From positions 54,536,508 through 54,600,507 of the forward strand of contig OY978528.1 in NCBI GenBank assembly GCA_963854835.1: a stretch of 64,000 nt of DNA, in the 5' to 3' direction. This document shows, in pieces, positions 45,246 through 57,360 of the stretch (its first letter is position 1; every line of letters begins with the position of its first letter). The notes under the pieces were generated by a model. The model had not been told where the DNA came from and did not search any database. It saw only the letters and a list, made by a program, of their open reading frames with translations. Made by a program: the position numbers and the translations under genes. This DNA comes from Megamerina dolium. Lineage: Eukaryota > Arthropoda > Insecta > Diptera > Megamerinidae.

Positions 45246-46750
45246 TACGTAGTTCAATTTGATATTTCCATTTTCTAAGTATTTAAACTGCTTCACTTGG
45301 TAAAATTAAGTTATGTTATTATTGAATAGAAATTCTATTAATATATGGAATTCGGAATATCGGGACGTCAAGGACAATAAGTCCATGCAATAAATGTAAA
45401 ATGTAATTACCGAATTGTAATGTTAACAGCAAAATACAATGTTATCAGCGATGTTAACTATGTAGTACAATGTTAACATCGATATCTAAAGTAAAGAGCA
45501 ATGCCAAAAGTGATACAAAAATCCAAAAATACATTCAGAAAACAATATAATCTTTTAAGTAACCGCGAAATAAATTTCAAACATCTAACATTTAATACAA
45601 TGTTAATAGCAATGTCAGCAGTGAAAAGTAATATCAAGGTTGTTCTGATTTACGATAATATTTTAAAGTATTTTAAAGCAAATTGGACCAACTGGTCTAA
45701 TGTCCATATACTTATTACCCACATTATTACCCACACAATTTAGGTGACCACTTAATGAGTGCCCTCTTGTTACAGTAATGAACTTAGGATTATACTCATG
45801 TAATAAAAATGTATGATTGAGACATGAATGAAAGTATCCTAATCCAATTTGAATCAATGAATCATCACATTGATCGAATTGTTTCTCCTACCCTTCACAA
45901 GTTACAAATAACATTCGGAAACATATCCTCCTATTACAGTACCTATGTATGTAGTTATTTAATCTTATCAAGAGCACACATTTTTAATGTGTATCTACCC
46001 TTAGTCCGACAAGGATATGTCGGATTTGGATATTTAAATTAAATTAAGTATTTCAAGTACCTACTCATTATGATTTCACACACTGCACTTACAATACAAA
46101 ACACTCAATGGAATTGTTTACACCCACACACACACGCATAGGTAGAGAATAAATTAATTTCATGAATATCTTGTGGTAATAGTTTAACAAGGACATTGTG
46201 GTTTTGTGTTATTGTGGTATTATTTTTGTGATATTCTTAAGTGATACGATTTTCGAGGACAATATTTGTATACTCAATTTACAAAATTACTAGTCAAAAT
46301 GTACAGAATTTAAATGAATTATATATAGGATTTTATTACTTGATATGCTTGAATAATAGATTATCTTTTAGAGAAGCATTTTAATAAAGAGAGGTTAATG
46401 AACTTGATGACTTCATAAACCACCTACTCGTAATATGGCTATATGATTAAATTTGTATTTATAAATGCATGTGTTTAATACACAAGCTTAGTTGTTAACA
46501 TGAATTTCGTGAAACTATGCAATCGCTTGATATAATGTGTCTACAACGGCGCTTTATATTGAATGTTTGTTAACAGTTTCGCCTAAGACAATATATTTGA
46601 CTCAATTTGATAGTGTCACGCGATATTTAAATTAACAATTCACTTTATTTTAGGGACAGCAATTGAAAGTTCTCAATATTTCTTCAATAATAATAATAAA
46701 TTTAATAATTTTATAAAAAAAAAAATTAATAAAAATATTCAAATATGGTA
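45246..46750. other. AT-rich non-coding stretch
   Basis: A segment near 45360-45620 repeats AATGTTAACA(T/G)C-type phrases. No gene was recognised. Confidence 0.5.
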
Positions 46751-47811
46751 CAGGGTGATTTTTTAGAAACTTTATTTTTTGCACCACTGTTTTTGGCAGC
46801 TCAGCTGTTTTCGTGTAACATGTTACTGTCAAACATGTTCAGTTTGGTCTATAATTTAACCATGAATCGACTTACAAACGAACAACGCTTGCAGATTATT
46901 GAATTTCATTATCAAAATTCGTGCTCGATTAAGAAAGTGCATCATGCACTACTTCCATTTTATGGTCAGTTTGGGCGACCTTCTGAGGCGGCTTTTCGAA
47001 ATCTTGTGACTAAATTTCGCATTTCCGCCAGTGTTATTGATGACCGTGAATGATCAAGTTGGATGATGATCCACCTTTTTATCGGAAAATTGTGTTCAGT
47101 GACGAAACTTATTTCTGGTTGAATGGATATGTGAACAATCAAAATTTCCGTATTTGGTGTGAAGATCAGCCAGAAGTATTGCATAAACTGTCAAGGCATC
47201 CCGAAAAATGAACTGTTTGGTGTGGATTATGGGCCGGTGACATCATTGGAGCGTACTTTTTCAAAGACGACGAAGGCAGGAACGTTACTGTGGATGGCGA
47301 GCGCTACCGTGCGATGATTAAAAACTTTTTTCTGCCCAAAATGAAAGAGCTGGAATTGGCTGACATGTGATTTTAACAAGACGTGCCTCATGCCACACAG
47401 CACGCGAAACAATGACCCAATTGAGACGCGAGTTCGGTGAGCAGTTTGTTTGGGTCTGTTCAATTGGCCGCCTAGATCGTGCGATTTAACGCCTTTAGAC
47501 TATTTTTTGTGGGGCTATGTTAAGGCACATGTCTATAGCGACAAACCCACAACGGTTGATCACTGGAAGCCAATATTGAAGAATTTATTCGTGAAATACC
47601 GGCCAATATGTTGGAGAGAGTATGCCAAAATTGGACACAGCATATGAACCATTTGAGGCGCAGCCGCGGTCAACATATACATGAAATCATCTTTCAACAT
47701 TGAATTATATAGATCATTCTATCGACACAAATAAAGATTTCGTACAGTTCTCTGAATTTTATGTTTCTTTTTTTTTAAATCAAATCTGAAGGCTCTTAAA
47801 AAATCACACTG
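46751..47811 (+). mobile_element. Rosa-like (DD41D) mariner, copy 2, 1061 bp
   Basis: TIRs CAGGGTGATTTTTTA and CAGTGTGATTTTTTA with TA on both sides (46749-46750, 47812-47813). It contains a broken transposase related to that at 17057-18029. Confidence 0.88.
46862..47703 (+). pseudogene. Rosa-like mariner transposase, copy 2, decayed
   Basis: The N-terminus MNRLTNEQRLQIIEFHYQN is open to about 47053 and then loses a large middle part. SDETYFWLNGYVNNQNFRIW keeps the first Asp. GAYFFKDDEGRNVTVDGERYRAM follows, then a QDVPHATQ-like damaged second-Asp motif near 47390. The C-terminus NWPPRSCDLTPLDYFLWGYVKAHVYSDKP keeps the third Asp, in yet another frame. It is more diverged from copy 1 than expected of a recent pair and is inactive. 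Confidence 0.82.
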
Positions 47812-47813
47812 TA

Positions 47814-48414
47814 GTTAAAGTTTTTGAAATTAATGAATTCATTCTCATATAATGGTATACGAAATTGATATCGAATCACTGTGAGTCACCGGATTCTGAT
47901 CTTCGACGAAAGTGATATCTTCCAGTCATGTATTCGAAATTACGAATACTTTATATATTGAAGATCTAAGAAGAAGATAAGAGGATTATTGTTCGGGATG
48001 TAGCAGATTCACTATTTTGCAATTATTATGAAGCGACAGCAAGTTCAAAACAAAGTGTAAAAACAAAGACTCGTTAAGATAACTGAAGATAAGCTCCATC
48101 TAAAAATATATTTGTCTTTTTCAACCTTATGTCATCTTTGTTTTATTCGACACTCGTACTTAGCTAGCAGCTATAAGGCTATACAAAAACAAAATGCCAG
48201 ACATGGCGCGTATATTTATAGACGATAACTATGCTATAGTTACCAATTACTGAAGCCAAGTTCTAATTTGTTGAATATGAATTTAAAACCGCTGTATATA
48301 CGTAAGCATTTTATCTCTTTCAATCATTAGCCGTATTTTATTTGAATTAGATATGTAAAATTGGCTTTCATTCGTGCGTCTTCTTCTTCTTATTATTATT
48401 ATTTTTATATCAAA
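47814..48414. other. AT-rich stretch, probably intron of the 48.4-49.5 kb gene
   Basis: It lies directly downstream (minus direction) of a splice donor. No further exon was recognised. Confidence 0.4.
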
Positions 48415-48422
48415 CTACTCAC
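48415..48422 (-). other. Splice donor site
   Basis: The minus strand reads CAAAG|GTGAGTAG, a near-perfect 5' splice site at the end of the long open exon. The intron would be phase 1. Confidence 0.7.
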
Positions 48423-49491
48423 CTTTGTACATAGGAAATTCACCATCACTGTGACTGTGACAGAGCATCATTGGTGAACGACAACGTTTAGTATTCGTAC
48501 TGATATTGATAGTTTTTGAGGAACATATTGATGTGGTTGCCGCCGACAATACTGTCGTTGTGGCTGATGCCGCTGCAGTTGCAGATGCTGAATAGGATCG
48601 TGAGACATGTGTCAGAGTACGTCGTCTTAATGTTGCCGCAGATAGTGAACGATGTCCCGTCGAATAAAAACGATGTTGCTGGTGGTGATGGTGGTGAGAA
48701 GACGTTGATGAGGCAACATTACTACCATGTGTCGTGGATGCAGATGATGATGACACTCTAGCCGCTGCTGCTGCTGCTGCAGTTGTGGCAGCTGCTGAAG
48801 CCGACGATGTCAATGATGATGATGACAATAGTGATGCTATGGGCTGATAACGGTGGCCACCTAACGAATGATGATGTTGTAAAGGTGGATGTGGTTGGCG
48901 GGAACTAACAGTGGAGCCACTACTGCTGGTGGCAATGAGAGTGGCAGATTTATGACCAGGTTGTAATGGAGGATGTGAATGTTGATGATGCAGCAATTGA
49001 CGTGAGGTTGAATGTGTGTCTAAATGAGTACTTGCAATGTGCTGCTGTTGTTGTTGATGATGCTGCTGCTGATGATGTTGATGTTGTTGATGATGATGAT
49101 GATTATGCTGCTGCTGCTGCTGCTGCTGCTGCATTTGTTGACGGTGTTGCAATTGTTGTACCAATTGTTGTTGAAAATGTTGATGATGCAATGCTGCTGC
49201 AGCAGCTGAAGCAACAGTTGCTGCTGTTATTGTGGTTGTACCGACAGCAGCAGGAGATGAGTGCTTGGCGGTTAAAATCTGTTTTGCTGTATTTGTTGTT
49301 GTTGTTGCTGCTATTGTTGACGCTTTTGTATCGCTGGGATCTTTGGTCTTTGTCATCACAGTAACTGTTGTGGCCGTTGCAGCTCCTCCTTTGTTCAAAG
49401 TATTCATTGTCACATTGTTGCTTGTGGCGTTTATACCAACACCAGAACCACCACCAACAACACCACCACCACCACCACCACCGCCTGCCAT
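48423..49491 (-). CDS. First coding exon of an unidentified low-complexity protein
   Basis: A 1069-nt open exon codes about 356 residues and ends at a GTGAGT donor; without splicing the frame would stop two codons later. The ATG at 49491 is the first in frame after an upstream stop and has a strong context (ACCATGG). Composition in order: Gly run (3-15), Thr/Ala-rich part, Ala run, Gln/His-rich tract (about 103-152), Ser/His/Pro-rich part, an Ala/Ser part (about 225-255), five His, a basic LRRRTLTHVSRSYSAS segment, and a less repetitive C-terminus KRCRSPMMLCHSHSDGEFPMYK. Such N-terminal exons are usual in fly neuronal and regulatory genes. I do not recognise the gene. No signal peptide or membrane segment is seen. 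Confidence 0.72.
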
Positions 49492-51135
49492 GGTAGTGTT
49501 TTTCTCCCATGGTCCGTTATTCGTTGTATAATCCAGGATGACGTTGTTACTACGTAAATATTTATAATGGAAAGTTCTATTGTTCTAAGTTTATAGTTGT
49601 TTTCTTCCGAATTCAAATTTCGAAATTACATTGTCCGCACGTTTTTGTCATGTCGCACACATTATAACAACTATATATAAGTTTTGTTACGTCAATATAG
49701 TTTTCTAATTTACATTTTTCGCACTTGCTTCACCCAGAGTCTTTCAATGTCATTTGTTTTCTACACATTTTCTATACAAAAGGGCGCGAATATACGCAGA
49801 TATGCGATTTTCTCAACTTTAATGAACTTTGAATGACGACTGCTGTTGCTGTTTAACTCCTTTCGCCACTATGTAAGGTATGTACATTTTTCAATATTGT
49901 TGTCATTTAAGTTGTTGCTGTTGCTATTGTTGTACTTGTTGTGATAATGGTAATCTCATAAAACTTTTCCAATTAAAACGACAAATGACATTACTACTTT
50001 CCAACCAACGCGCAACCATAGCACTTGGCTAGCTTAGAAATGAATGCTGGCAATAAACGAGGTTATCATCATCCTCATCAATTGAAAATTTCAATTTGGA
50101 ATCCGAACGCGCGTTTTAACTACGAATAATAGCATAAGCGAGCGAACTTTTATCATTATTTTCTCATCATCATCAAGAAAATTATTTCAAATGGCATCAT
50201 TATTATCATTGTGCACATAATGAGAATACTCGTAATTTTTCACTCGCGTCATCAAGCAATGATATGCCATGTCATTTGACGCTTATAAATAGAAGCACCT
50301 ACATACGTAATATGTCACCTATATGAAAGCACCAAAGCATCATTATAGTCAACGAGTGCTAGTATATCAAACAACAACAACAACAACCGCAGGATTCAAT
50401 GATGATATTAACTCTAATAACGATACGAATAATGATGATGGTGCTGATGGGTATGAGTGGATATAATTTCTCTATCTACCTCTCACTCACTCACTCTTCG
50501 TTTTCAAATCGACGATATGAAATTACTGTTTATCCTTTTTATTATTATTCTACCGTTTCGTTGAGTGGGTTGAACACCAAATTCATTCATTCATATATTT
50601 GCAACTTATTGGTTATACGCCATATCCCTCTATATCTCTGTCTTAGGTCTGATGGAAATATTTGCACGAAATGAACATTTAAAGGTTAGTAGATGGTTGT
50701 ATCATCGTAATGATGAGTGAGTGATTTCCATACGCTACTTGAATATTTAATGGATATTCGAACGATTCGAATGTCTTGTATATTTTTACATACACACTAT
50801 ATACACATGTTATACAAACAGATGTTAGGATGGGGAAAAACTATTGATTGCAAATGGAGCAATGCTGTATTGACAATTGGCATACAATTGGCACTATTGC
50901 AAAATTAATGAAACATCTGAAAAAAATCGCTGCAAATTTCAATCTTTACTTCTATAAAATGATTACAGTGGCACAGAAATTATTCAGTTAGCCTTCTGTC
51001 CATATGATAGCAAAAGATAGATTCGTAGTTTCTCAAATTCCACATCATATTTTTATGGGCAGCGTTCCACACTCGTCAAGTTAGGGACAATTCTTCCGAT
51101 AATACAATAAATAAAGCTCCTTTAAATTAGCTTTG
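49492..51135. other. Upstream region of the exon: 5' UTR/promoter candidate and AT-rich DNA
   Basis: An out-of-frame ATG at 49510 (minus) lies 19 nt upstream of the exon start. Beyond it the DNA is AT-rich with CAA and ATC trinucleotide runs (50373-50390). No core promoter can be assigned by eye. Confidence 0.4.
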
Positions 51136-51498
51136 AGTACCGTAGCTCAGTGGTTAGTGTGTTGACCTTCTGATATGTAGGTCGTGGGTTCAATCCGCGG
51201 CTGAAGCATTACAAATTTAATATCGAAAAGATTTTTCTTTCGAACGGTACCCACCTGTCGGCAAACAATTAGCAATTCTTTCGGCAGTAACCATTTGTCA
51301 TGAAAAAAGCTTCTGAAAGAACTCTGTGACAAAACTCAGAAAAAGTGATGTCACAAGAGTTCTGCCGTTCGGAATCGGCTAAAATAAGTAGGTTCCTTCT
51401 AACACTGTCCAAAATTTAACACACACAACAGTAATAGAAGAGAAGCTCGGCCAAAAATCCCTTCGGGGCTTTAAGTGCCACATATTTATTATTTTTTT
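51136..51498 (+). mobile_element. SINE copy 7, full length, with 11-bp target duplication
   Basis: 363 bp flanked by AATTAGCTTTG at 51125-51135 and 51499-51509. The head GTACCGTAGCTCAGTGG carries the A box, the B box is GGTTCAATCC, and the 3' end is GGGGCTTTAAGTGCCACATATTTATT. Confidence 0.92.
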
Positions 51499-51509
51499 AA
51501 TTAGCTTTG

Positions 51510-54171
51510 TGACAAAACTCAGAAGACTATAAGAAGTAAGCTCTTTCCAATACTATAAGAATTGAATACACCCAACTATATTGGAAAGAAGTTCAATCAA
51601 GTAGCAGCTACTATTTATTTTACTTATTATTTTTTAAGTAAGAAAAGTGAGACAAAAATGACCACATACTGAAATTTTTCATTTTTTTTCCCCCAAACAC
51701 TATTTTTTTATACAACAGCAAAGCTATAATTTATTGGCTTTCGAGAGGAAATTTTTTTGTTTAAAAAAATACCCATCGTTCTTGACGGCATTTCAGGATA
51801 TTGCTAAAGAACTTAGGAACGGCTGCGAAACTATTTTTAACCATATGAAACGAGTTGAGTACAAAGAGAAGCCGCATGAATTGACTTAAAAATATTTAAA
51901 AAGTTTCAACTTATAACGAAATCGTTTTACTTTTCAATAGATTGATAATCAAAATTGAATGTAATTTTAAAGTGACCTAGGTTGTAGATTAGTCAGATAC
52001 AACATGAAAACAAGTTTAGAAAATTTCAAACAAGCTTAAATTTCGATTTAAACGTAAAAACCGTTATCAAATAATTTGTGTCATTTAAAAATCAATAACT
52101 AGGAAATTTTTCCAACGATTCCCCGATTTTATTCATCAAGAAGTATCATAACTGTGAATATTTTCCAATCGATTCCAATACATACTTCATATACCTTTAG
52201 AATATATGTGCAAACCATCATTTTCAAGAACCTTTTTGAAAAAAATAATTTAACTAACTAATTTAAAACGATAACACTTCGACGATAATACCGAATTTCG
52301 AAAGTCATATTTTTTCTATTTCCAAAACTGTAAAAACGGTTGCGAATTGGTTGAAAAATGACGGAGTAGCTGCTTATTAAATTTCGCAAGGGAACCGATA
52401 GCGGATTTTTAACGGTAAATTTAACATTTAAGTCCGTTAAAAATTACATAAACGCGATCAAAGAGAGATTAAGCTTCACGGAAAATTACTACGACTGGGA
52501 TATTAAATTTAGAAAGTTTAGTTGGTAGGATGCATAGATCAAGTACATAATCGGTTGGTCAAAAGTTTTTAATTTTGAATTAGACTATGAAATAATTTAA
52601 TCAAAATACGGTTAGATTAGTCTACAGAAAAGATTTTATAATATATTCCAAAACAAAAATGCTAAATTACACACATATCTACGATAAACACTGAGAGTTG
52701 AGATTACAAGTTCTAATGAATTCACCGTCATGTCGTTTTCACACAAGCGGTTTCGATATCTGCGGCATTATCATGCCAGAGTAATGTTGAATTCAAAACA
52801 AACCTACTACAATTATGAAATAATGGCATAATTTTACCAGAAAAGTGGCAGAAGGTGAAGAAGAAGGTTAAAAAAAAGCATAAAGCATAAAGAAAAATAG
52901 GAATTTTTATTATAAGAGGGCATGATAATTTCTCCCCAACCCAGTATATACCATATATTTATATGAAGAAATTGCTTAAAGACAAGGGCACGTTCTTCAA
53001 GTAAATAATGCATTAAATTTTATTTGAGCATATCGAAGAAATAATCTCATTGCTAGATGTTGTTGTTGTTGTTGTTGTTGTAAGTATTGATGCTACATAG
53101 AAGGATTAGCATAAAACATAAAATTCTACGCCTGAATGCATTAATCTTAATTTTCCAATTTCTTTACTTTTTATTTTCAATCGTCTGCATAAATATGTAC
53201 ACAAATAGCAATACATACAACAAAAAAAAATAATCGAACTTTTGATGTTATTCTCCTTTGTAGTATATATAAATATAAATTATTTTTATATAAAAAAAAA
53301 CTAACTAAAAATCTTTAAATCTTCCATTTTAGGTGGGAAAATGTTTACTCTACAAACAGCTGATATTCTCACATTAAGCCACATATGTATACATGCATAA
53401 GTATTCTGGTAATGCCGGAGGAAGTTAAAAACGTTATCACTTTCATATGTTTTACTCTACTATAAAATCTCACAGAAATTGTTACACCGCACACACACAC
53501 ACACACGCACACATATAGTCAACAACCACGACGCCACTGTGTGCATGTATGCCACACAAATTATACGACGACCATACACAACAAGTTATAAATTGAAACT
53601 GAAATCTCCAAAGTATTGTGATTTTTGAAATTTCCTTATTTTATCACACACATACACACACACACACGTGAGCATGTACAATATCCTTATATGCGAATAA
53701 TGTGAATGCGATGGTGAAAAGCTTTTTGAAAAGAAACGAAATGAAAGAGATAGTGATGTTATAATATTCTCTCACTTTCTATGCGTGCATGTGTGTGTGT
53801 GTGTAAGAGAGAATGAGAGAATTAAGGAATGCTTTGGTTAATGTTTATATCAAAATATAGAGAGTGAAATTATTGAGGTAGTCAGTCGTCTATTGTTGCT
53901 GTTGTCCTAAATCAGGACACACACACACACATCATATAGTACGAAGCACAATTCTTTCTATGCATTTGTAGGCCAATTTATTTACGAACGCGATTTGTTG
54001 TTATTGTTGTTGTTTTTCTTCATATGTATGTGTGCATTAATGCGGTTCAAATGTTATATGAAGGAAAACCGCAAGAGACTTACTCATTCAATAGCTTTGA
54101 AGGTTCTAATATATCTCTTTATGCTATATACTCTGGAAGTCAAAATCATATTACTCCTATGATTAGTACGA
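51510..54171. other. Long AT-rich non-coding stretch
   Basis: (TTG)n at 53058-53082, (AC)n at 53490-53507 and 53650-53667, (GT)n at 53790-53803. No gene was recognised. Confidence 0.55.
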
Positions 54172-54740
54172 TATTTCGGGAATTTCAAAGAATACCAAAC
54201 ATTTTTAAATGAAAACGGCTTTATTGTTTTTCAAAATATTCACCATGATGATCAATGCACTTTTGCATTCGTTCAAACCATTGGTCATAGCAGCTTTTCC
54301 ATTCCTCTTGAGACACTTCCAAAACATGGTTTTTGAACGCTTCAACTGCTTAATTAGCGCTCGTTGACCACGCAGTTTACCTTTGATATTTGGGAACAAG
54401 AAGAAGTCATTGGGTGCCAAATCAGGAATCTACGGAGGATGAGACATCAATTCGATGTTTTGACTGCTCAAAAATTCACCTGTCTGACGAGATGTGTGAG
54501 AGCTCGCATTGTCATGATGGAGATTGAACAACTTTTATTGGATTTGGCTCGTCTTCGAACACCCACACGGTCGATTGCTGTTTTGATTCTGGTTCATACG
54601 CATATATCCATGATTCGTTACTGTCATGATTTTATACACGTCTTCTGAAGCACCACGGTCGAACTTTTTAAGCATTTCCTTGCATCAATCGACACGAGCC
54701 TTTTTTGAGCTATTGATAAATTATGGGGTATCCAACGACT

Positions 54741-55102
54741 TCCGTGGGTGGGTGCCGTGGCTCAGTGGTTAGTGTGTTGGCCTTCTGATCTGTAGGTCGT
54801 GGTTCAATCCCCGGCTAATGAATAACAAATTTAATATCGAAAAGATTTTTCTTTCGAACGGTACCCACCTGTCGGCAAGCAATTGGCAATTATTTCGACA
54901 GTAACAACTTACCATGAAAAAGCTTCTAAAAGAACTCTGTGACAAAGCCCAGAAAAAGTGATGTCACAAGGCTTCTGCGGTTCGGATCCGGCTAAAATAA
55001 GTAGGTCCCTTCTAATACTGTCCAAAATTAACACGCACAAAAGCAATGGAAGAGAAGCTCGGCCAATGAGACCTTCGGGGCTTTTAGTGCCACATGTATA
55101 TA
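54741..55102 (+). mobile_element. SINE copy 8, full length, with 12-bp target duplication
   Basis: 362 bp flanked by TATCCAACGACT at 54729-54740 and 55103-55114. It carries head GGTGCCGTGGCTCAGTGG, B box GGTTCAATCCC and the 3' end AGTGCCACATGTATATA. It is inserted into a mariner transposase. Confidence 0.95.
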
Positions 55103-55488
55103 TATCCAACGACTGCAAAATTTTTTTACAACTGACTGTTCATGCAAAATTGAATGTATTGAAGTAGAACTAATGTGCAAGGATGCCTCTATCTCACAAT
55201 ATGTCACATGATGATCTTGCATTATCAGTTCATGAACTACATCGATGTGGAATTCGTTGAGGTCCTAACTACGACCACGATTGAATTAAAAATACCAGCG
55301 ATATACTGTGGTTTTTAATGGTGCTTTATCGCCATACAAAGAACTGAGTTCATCGACTCATTCTTCTTGAGATAGTCCACGTCGAAAGTTGTGAAAAATT
55401 ATCCAGCGAAAACCTTCTCTTGAAATTTCCACTTTTTGGCCAAATTGATTTTCTTACCTCACTGTAAACGAAACAAATAGCACTTGTC

Positions 55489-56403
55489 CGAGGGCGGATT
55501 GATAATGAAGCTACCTAAGTAGGAAAAAAACATTTTTTCTTTCAAACCATTTATTTCTCAACATAGTCTCCTTTTACTTCGACACACTTAGAAGACGATA
55601 TTCCAACTTTTTTATACCATCTGAATAATACGATTTCGGCAACCCTTCAAAATGCGCGTTAGTTTCGGTAATCACTTCTTCGTTTGAGCTGAATCTTTTT
55701 CCTGCGAGCCATTTTTTCAAGTTTGGAAACAGGAAAAAGTCCCTAGGAGCTAAATCTGGACTATAAGGTGGATGATCAACCAATTCGAAGTGTATTTCAC
55801 GTAATTTTAGCATCGTATCTAATGCTGTGTGAACCGGTGCGTTTTGTTCGACACTGAGCAAACGCGGCACCCATCTTGCCCATAGCTTTTTCGTATGAAA
55901 ATGTTCATGCAAAATGTTGAACACACGTTCATATGAGATGTTTACCATTTCAACAATCTCACGCAACTTGACTCGACGATCATTCATAACGATATCGAGG
56001 ATTTTCTTGACATTTTCTTCAGTAACCACCTCTTTTGGCCTTCCTGTTGATGGTATTGTTGCAGTGCTTGTTCGGCCGCGTTTAAATTCAGCAATCCAAT
56101 ATATTACCATGTAATCTGAGAGAACAGATTCACCATAATGTTTATCGAGCTTTTCCTTTGTCTCTTTCGCCGTTTTCCCTTTTAAATAATAGTGTTTAAT
56201 CACTGCACGAAATTCGCTTTTTTCCATTTTTCAAGAAACACAAAAGTTGGTTACTTCAAAAGACTACAACAAATAAACTAATCGATGAATTTGGGTGAAA
56301 TTTTAACAGCTGAAGTTAGACAGATCGCAATTTCAAAAAAAAAGTTTTTGTGTTTGTGCTGCCTTTTTCGTACTTAGGTAGCTTCTTTATCAATCCGCCC
56401 TCG
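55489..56403 (-). mobile_element. Internally deleted mariner, 915 bp
   Basis: TIRs of about 38 bp start CGAGGGCGGATTGATAA on both ends, with TA on the right (56404-56405) and TC on the left. It is inserted near the 5' end of the older mariner, whose leader resumes after 56405. Confidence 0.88.
55574..56227 (-). CDS. Deleted mariner transposase, 217 residues
   Basis: An open frame starting MEKSEFRAVIKHYYLKGKT with an N-terminal helix-turn-helix, the GRPKEVVTEENV linker and a second helical domain ending WARWVPRLLSVEQ. The next residues are NAPVHTALDTM, so about 110-120 residues including the first catalytic Asp and the second one are missing. The third Asp remains in SPDLAPRDFFLF. The frame survives the deletion, so a short protein with DNA-binding but no catalytic ability could be made. 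Full members of this family have about 345 residues. Confidence 0.8.
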   Translation of the reverse strand: MEKSEFRAVIKHYYLKGKTAKETKEKLDKHYGESVLSDYMVIYWIAEFKRGRTSTATIPSTGRPKEVVTEENVKKILDIVMNDRRVKLREIVEMVNISYERVFNILHEHFHTKKLWARWVPRLLSVEQNAPVHTALDTMLKLREIHFELVDHPPYSPDLAPRDFFLFPNLKKWLAGKRFSSNEEVITETNAHFEGLPKSYYSDGIKKLEYRLLSVSK

Positions 56404-56559
56404 TACGTCAAAACGTTGTGAGAAATTTTCTGCTAAAAAATGTCAAACTTTATTATGGTGCTTCCAGATTTTAGCTATTGACATTATTGTTGCCAGATCC
56501 CGAAGTATAAATATATATGGGTATGCACAAAAAATAAGATATATATATAAGGTGGTGCA

Positions 56560-57360
56560 GGGTGGTTTGTTCCACGGCTATTTTTGCCATTTTTTGACAG
56601 TGACATTTTATATTCCAACAAAGTTGACTCAAAGCTGAATCAAGATCATAGTCGTTTGACTCTCTTTACTTTTGCACTGAAACTATTTACATAAGATTAT
56701 CTTTACCAGCGAATGAATTAATGTGATCGTTAGCGTTATTGGATAAAAGCCACGCCCACCAGACATACATAGGCGTCTTTTTTTAACGCATATTTTAAAA
56801 GAACTGCGCATGTAAATATGATATAACACTATTGAGTAGTTACACAGTACATCGGAATATTATTACCAATGAATAAATATATTCTAGAATGGGCGTAATT
56901 GGATAAACATGCACATAGGACATAAAAAGTGCACATAAATATAAAACCATTCGGCAGACGCTAGATACACAACAATTTAGATGAAAATAGACCATACTGA
57001 CCATAGAAAAGTAGACTTTCGATGTAAATTATGAAAAGTTGCGCAAGTACATACTACTTGACATTTGATTCAACAAAATATTATTGCAACGAACGGATAA
57101 ATTTGAGAATGGGCGTAATTGGGATGAAAAATACATCTAACGGCCATAGAAAGGTACTCGTATGTTTTCCGAATGTAAATTTACAATATAAAATCATTAA
57201 GCTGATACACGGTATAAATGAATATTATTGATCACGAACGGATAAATGAGCGAATGGATGTAACGGTATAAAAATCACGCCTTTCGATCATAGAAATATA
57301 CATTTTTGGACGAATATTTTCTAACTTTGCACACGTAAATATGAAAATATCAATCTAACA
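56560..57360. repeat. Degenerate tandem modules with GAATGGGCGTAATTGG
   Basis: Units of roughly 180-200 bp share CGAACGGATAAAT, GAATGGGCGTAATTGG and CATAGAAA phrases (near 56885, 57100, 57245). The pattern resumes at 58285-58430 after the nested SINE. It is non-coding. Confidence 0.55.

Larger units (their letters stand above)
54172..56509 (-). mobile_element. Mariner (DD34D) interrupted by a SINE and by another mariner
   Basis: The minus strand, right to left, codes an N-terminal region with IMQDHHVTYCEIEASLHISS (about 55230-55170) and RWIPHNLTIAQKKARVDWC-like sequence split by the SINE. It continues with VYKIMTV, LHHDNASSHTS (second Asp), and IPDLAPNDFFLFPNIKGKLRGQR (third Asp) to the end near 54205. 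Stops and frameshifts are common. Ends are approximate; both show a TTCGGGA-like block. It is the oldest of three layers here. Confidence 0.78.

Noticed and set aside
48966..49364. 132-codon plus-strand frame across the host exon
   Set aside because: It is antisense to the Q/H-rich exon and consists of Val/Asp/Ala/Leu repeats from the same CAG/CAT trinucleotides.
54751..54825. Possible tRNA gene (A and B boxes)
   Set aside because: The same head occurs in at least six copies attached to one 290-bp body with target duplications, so it is a SINE. The acceptor stem does not close.
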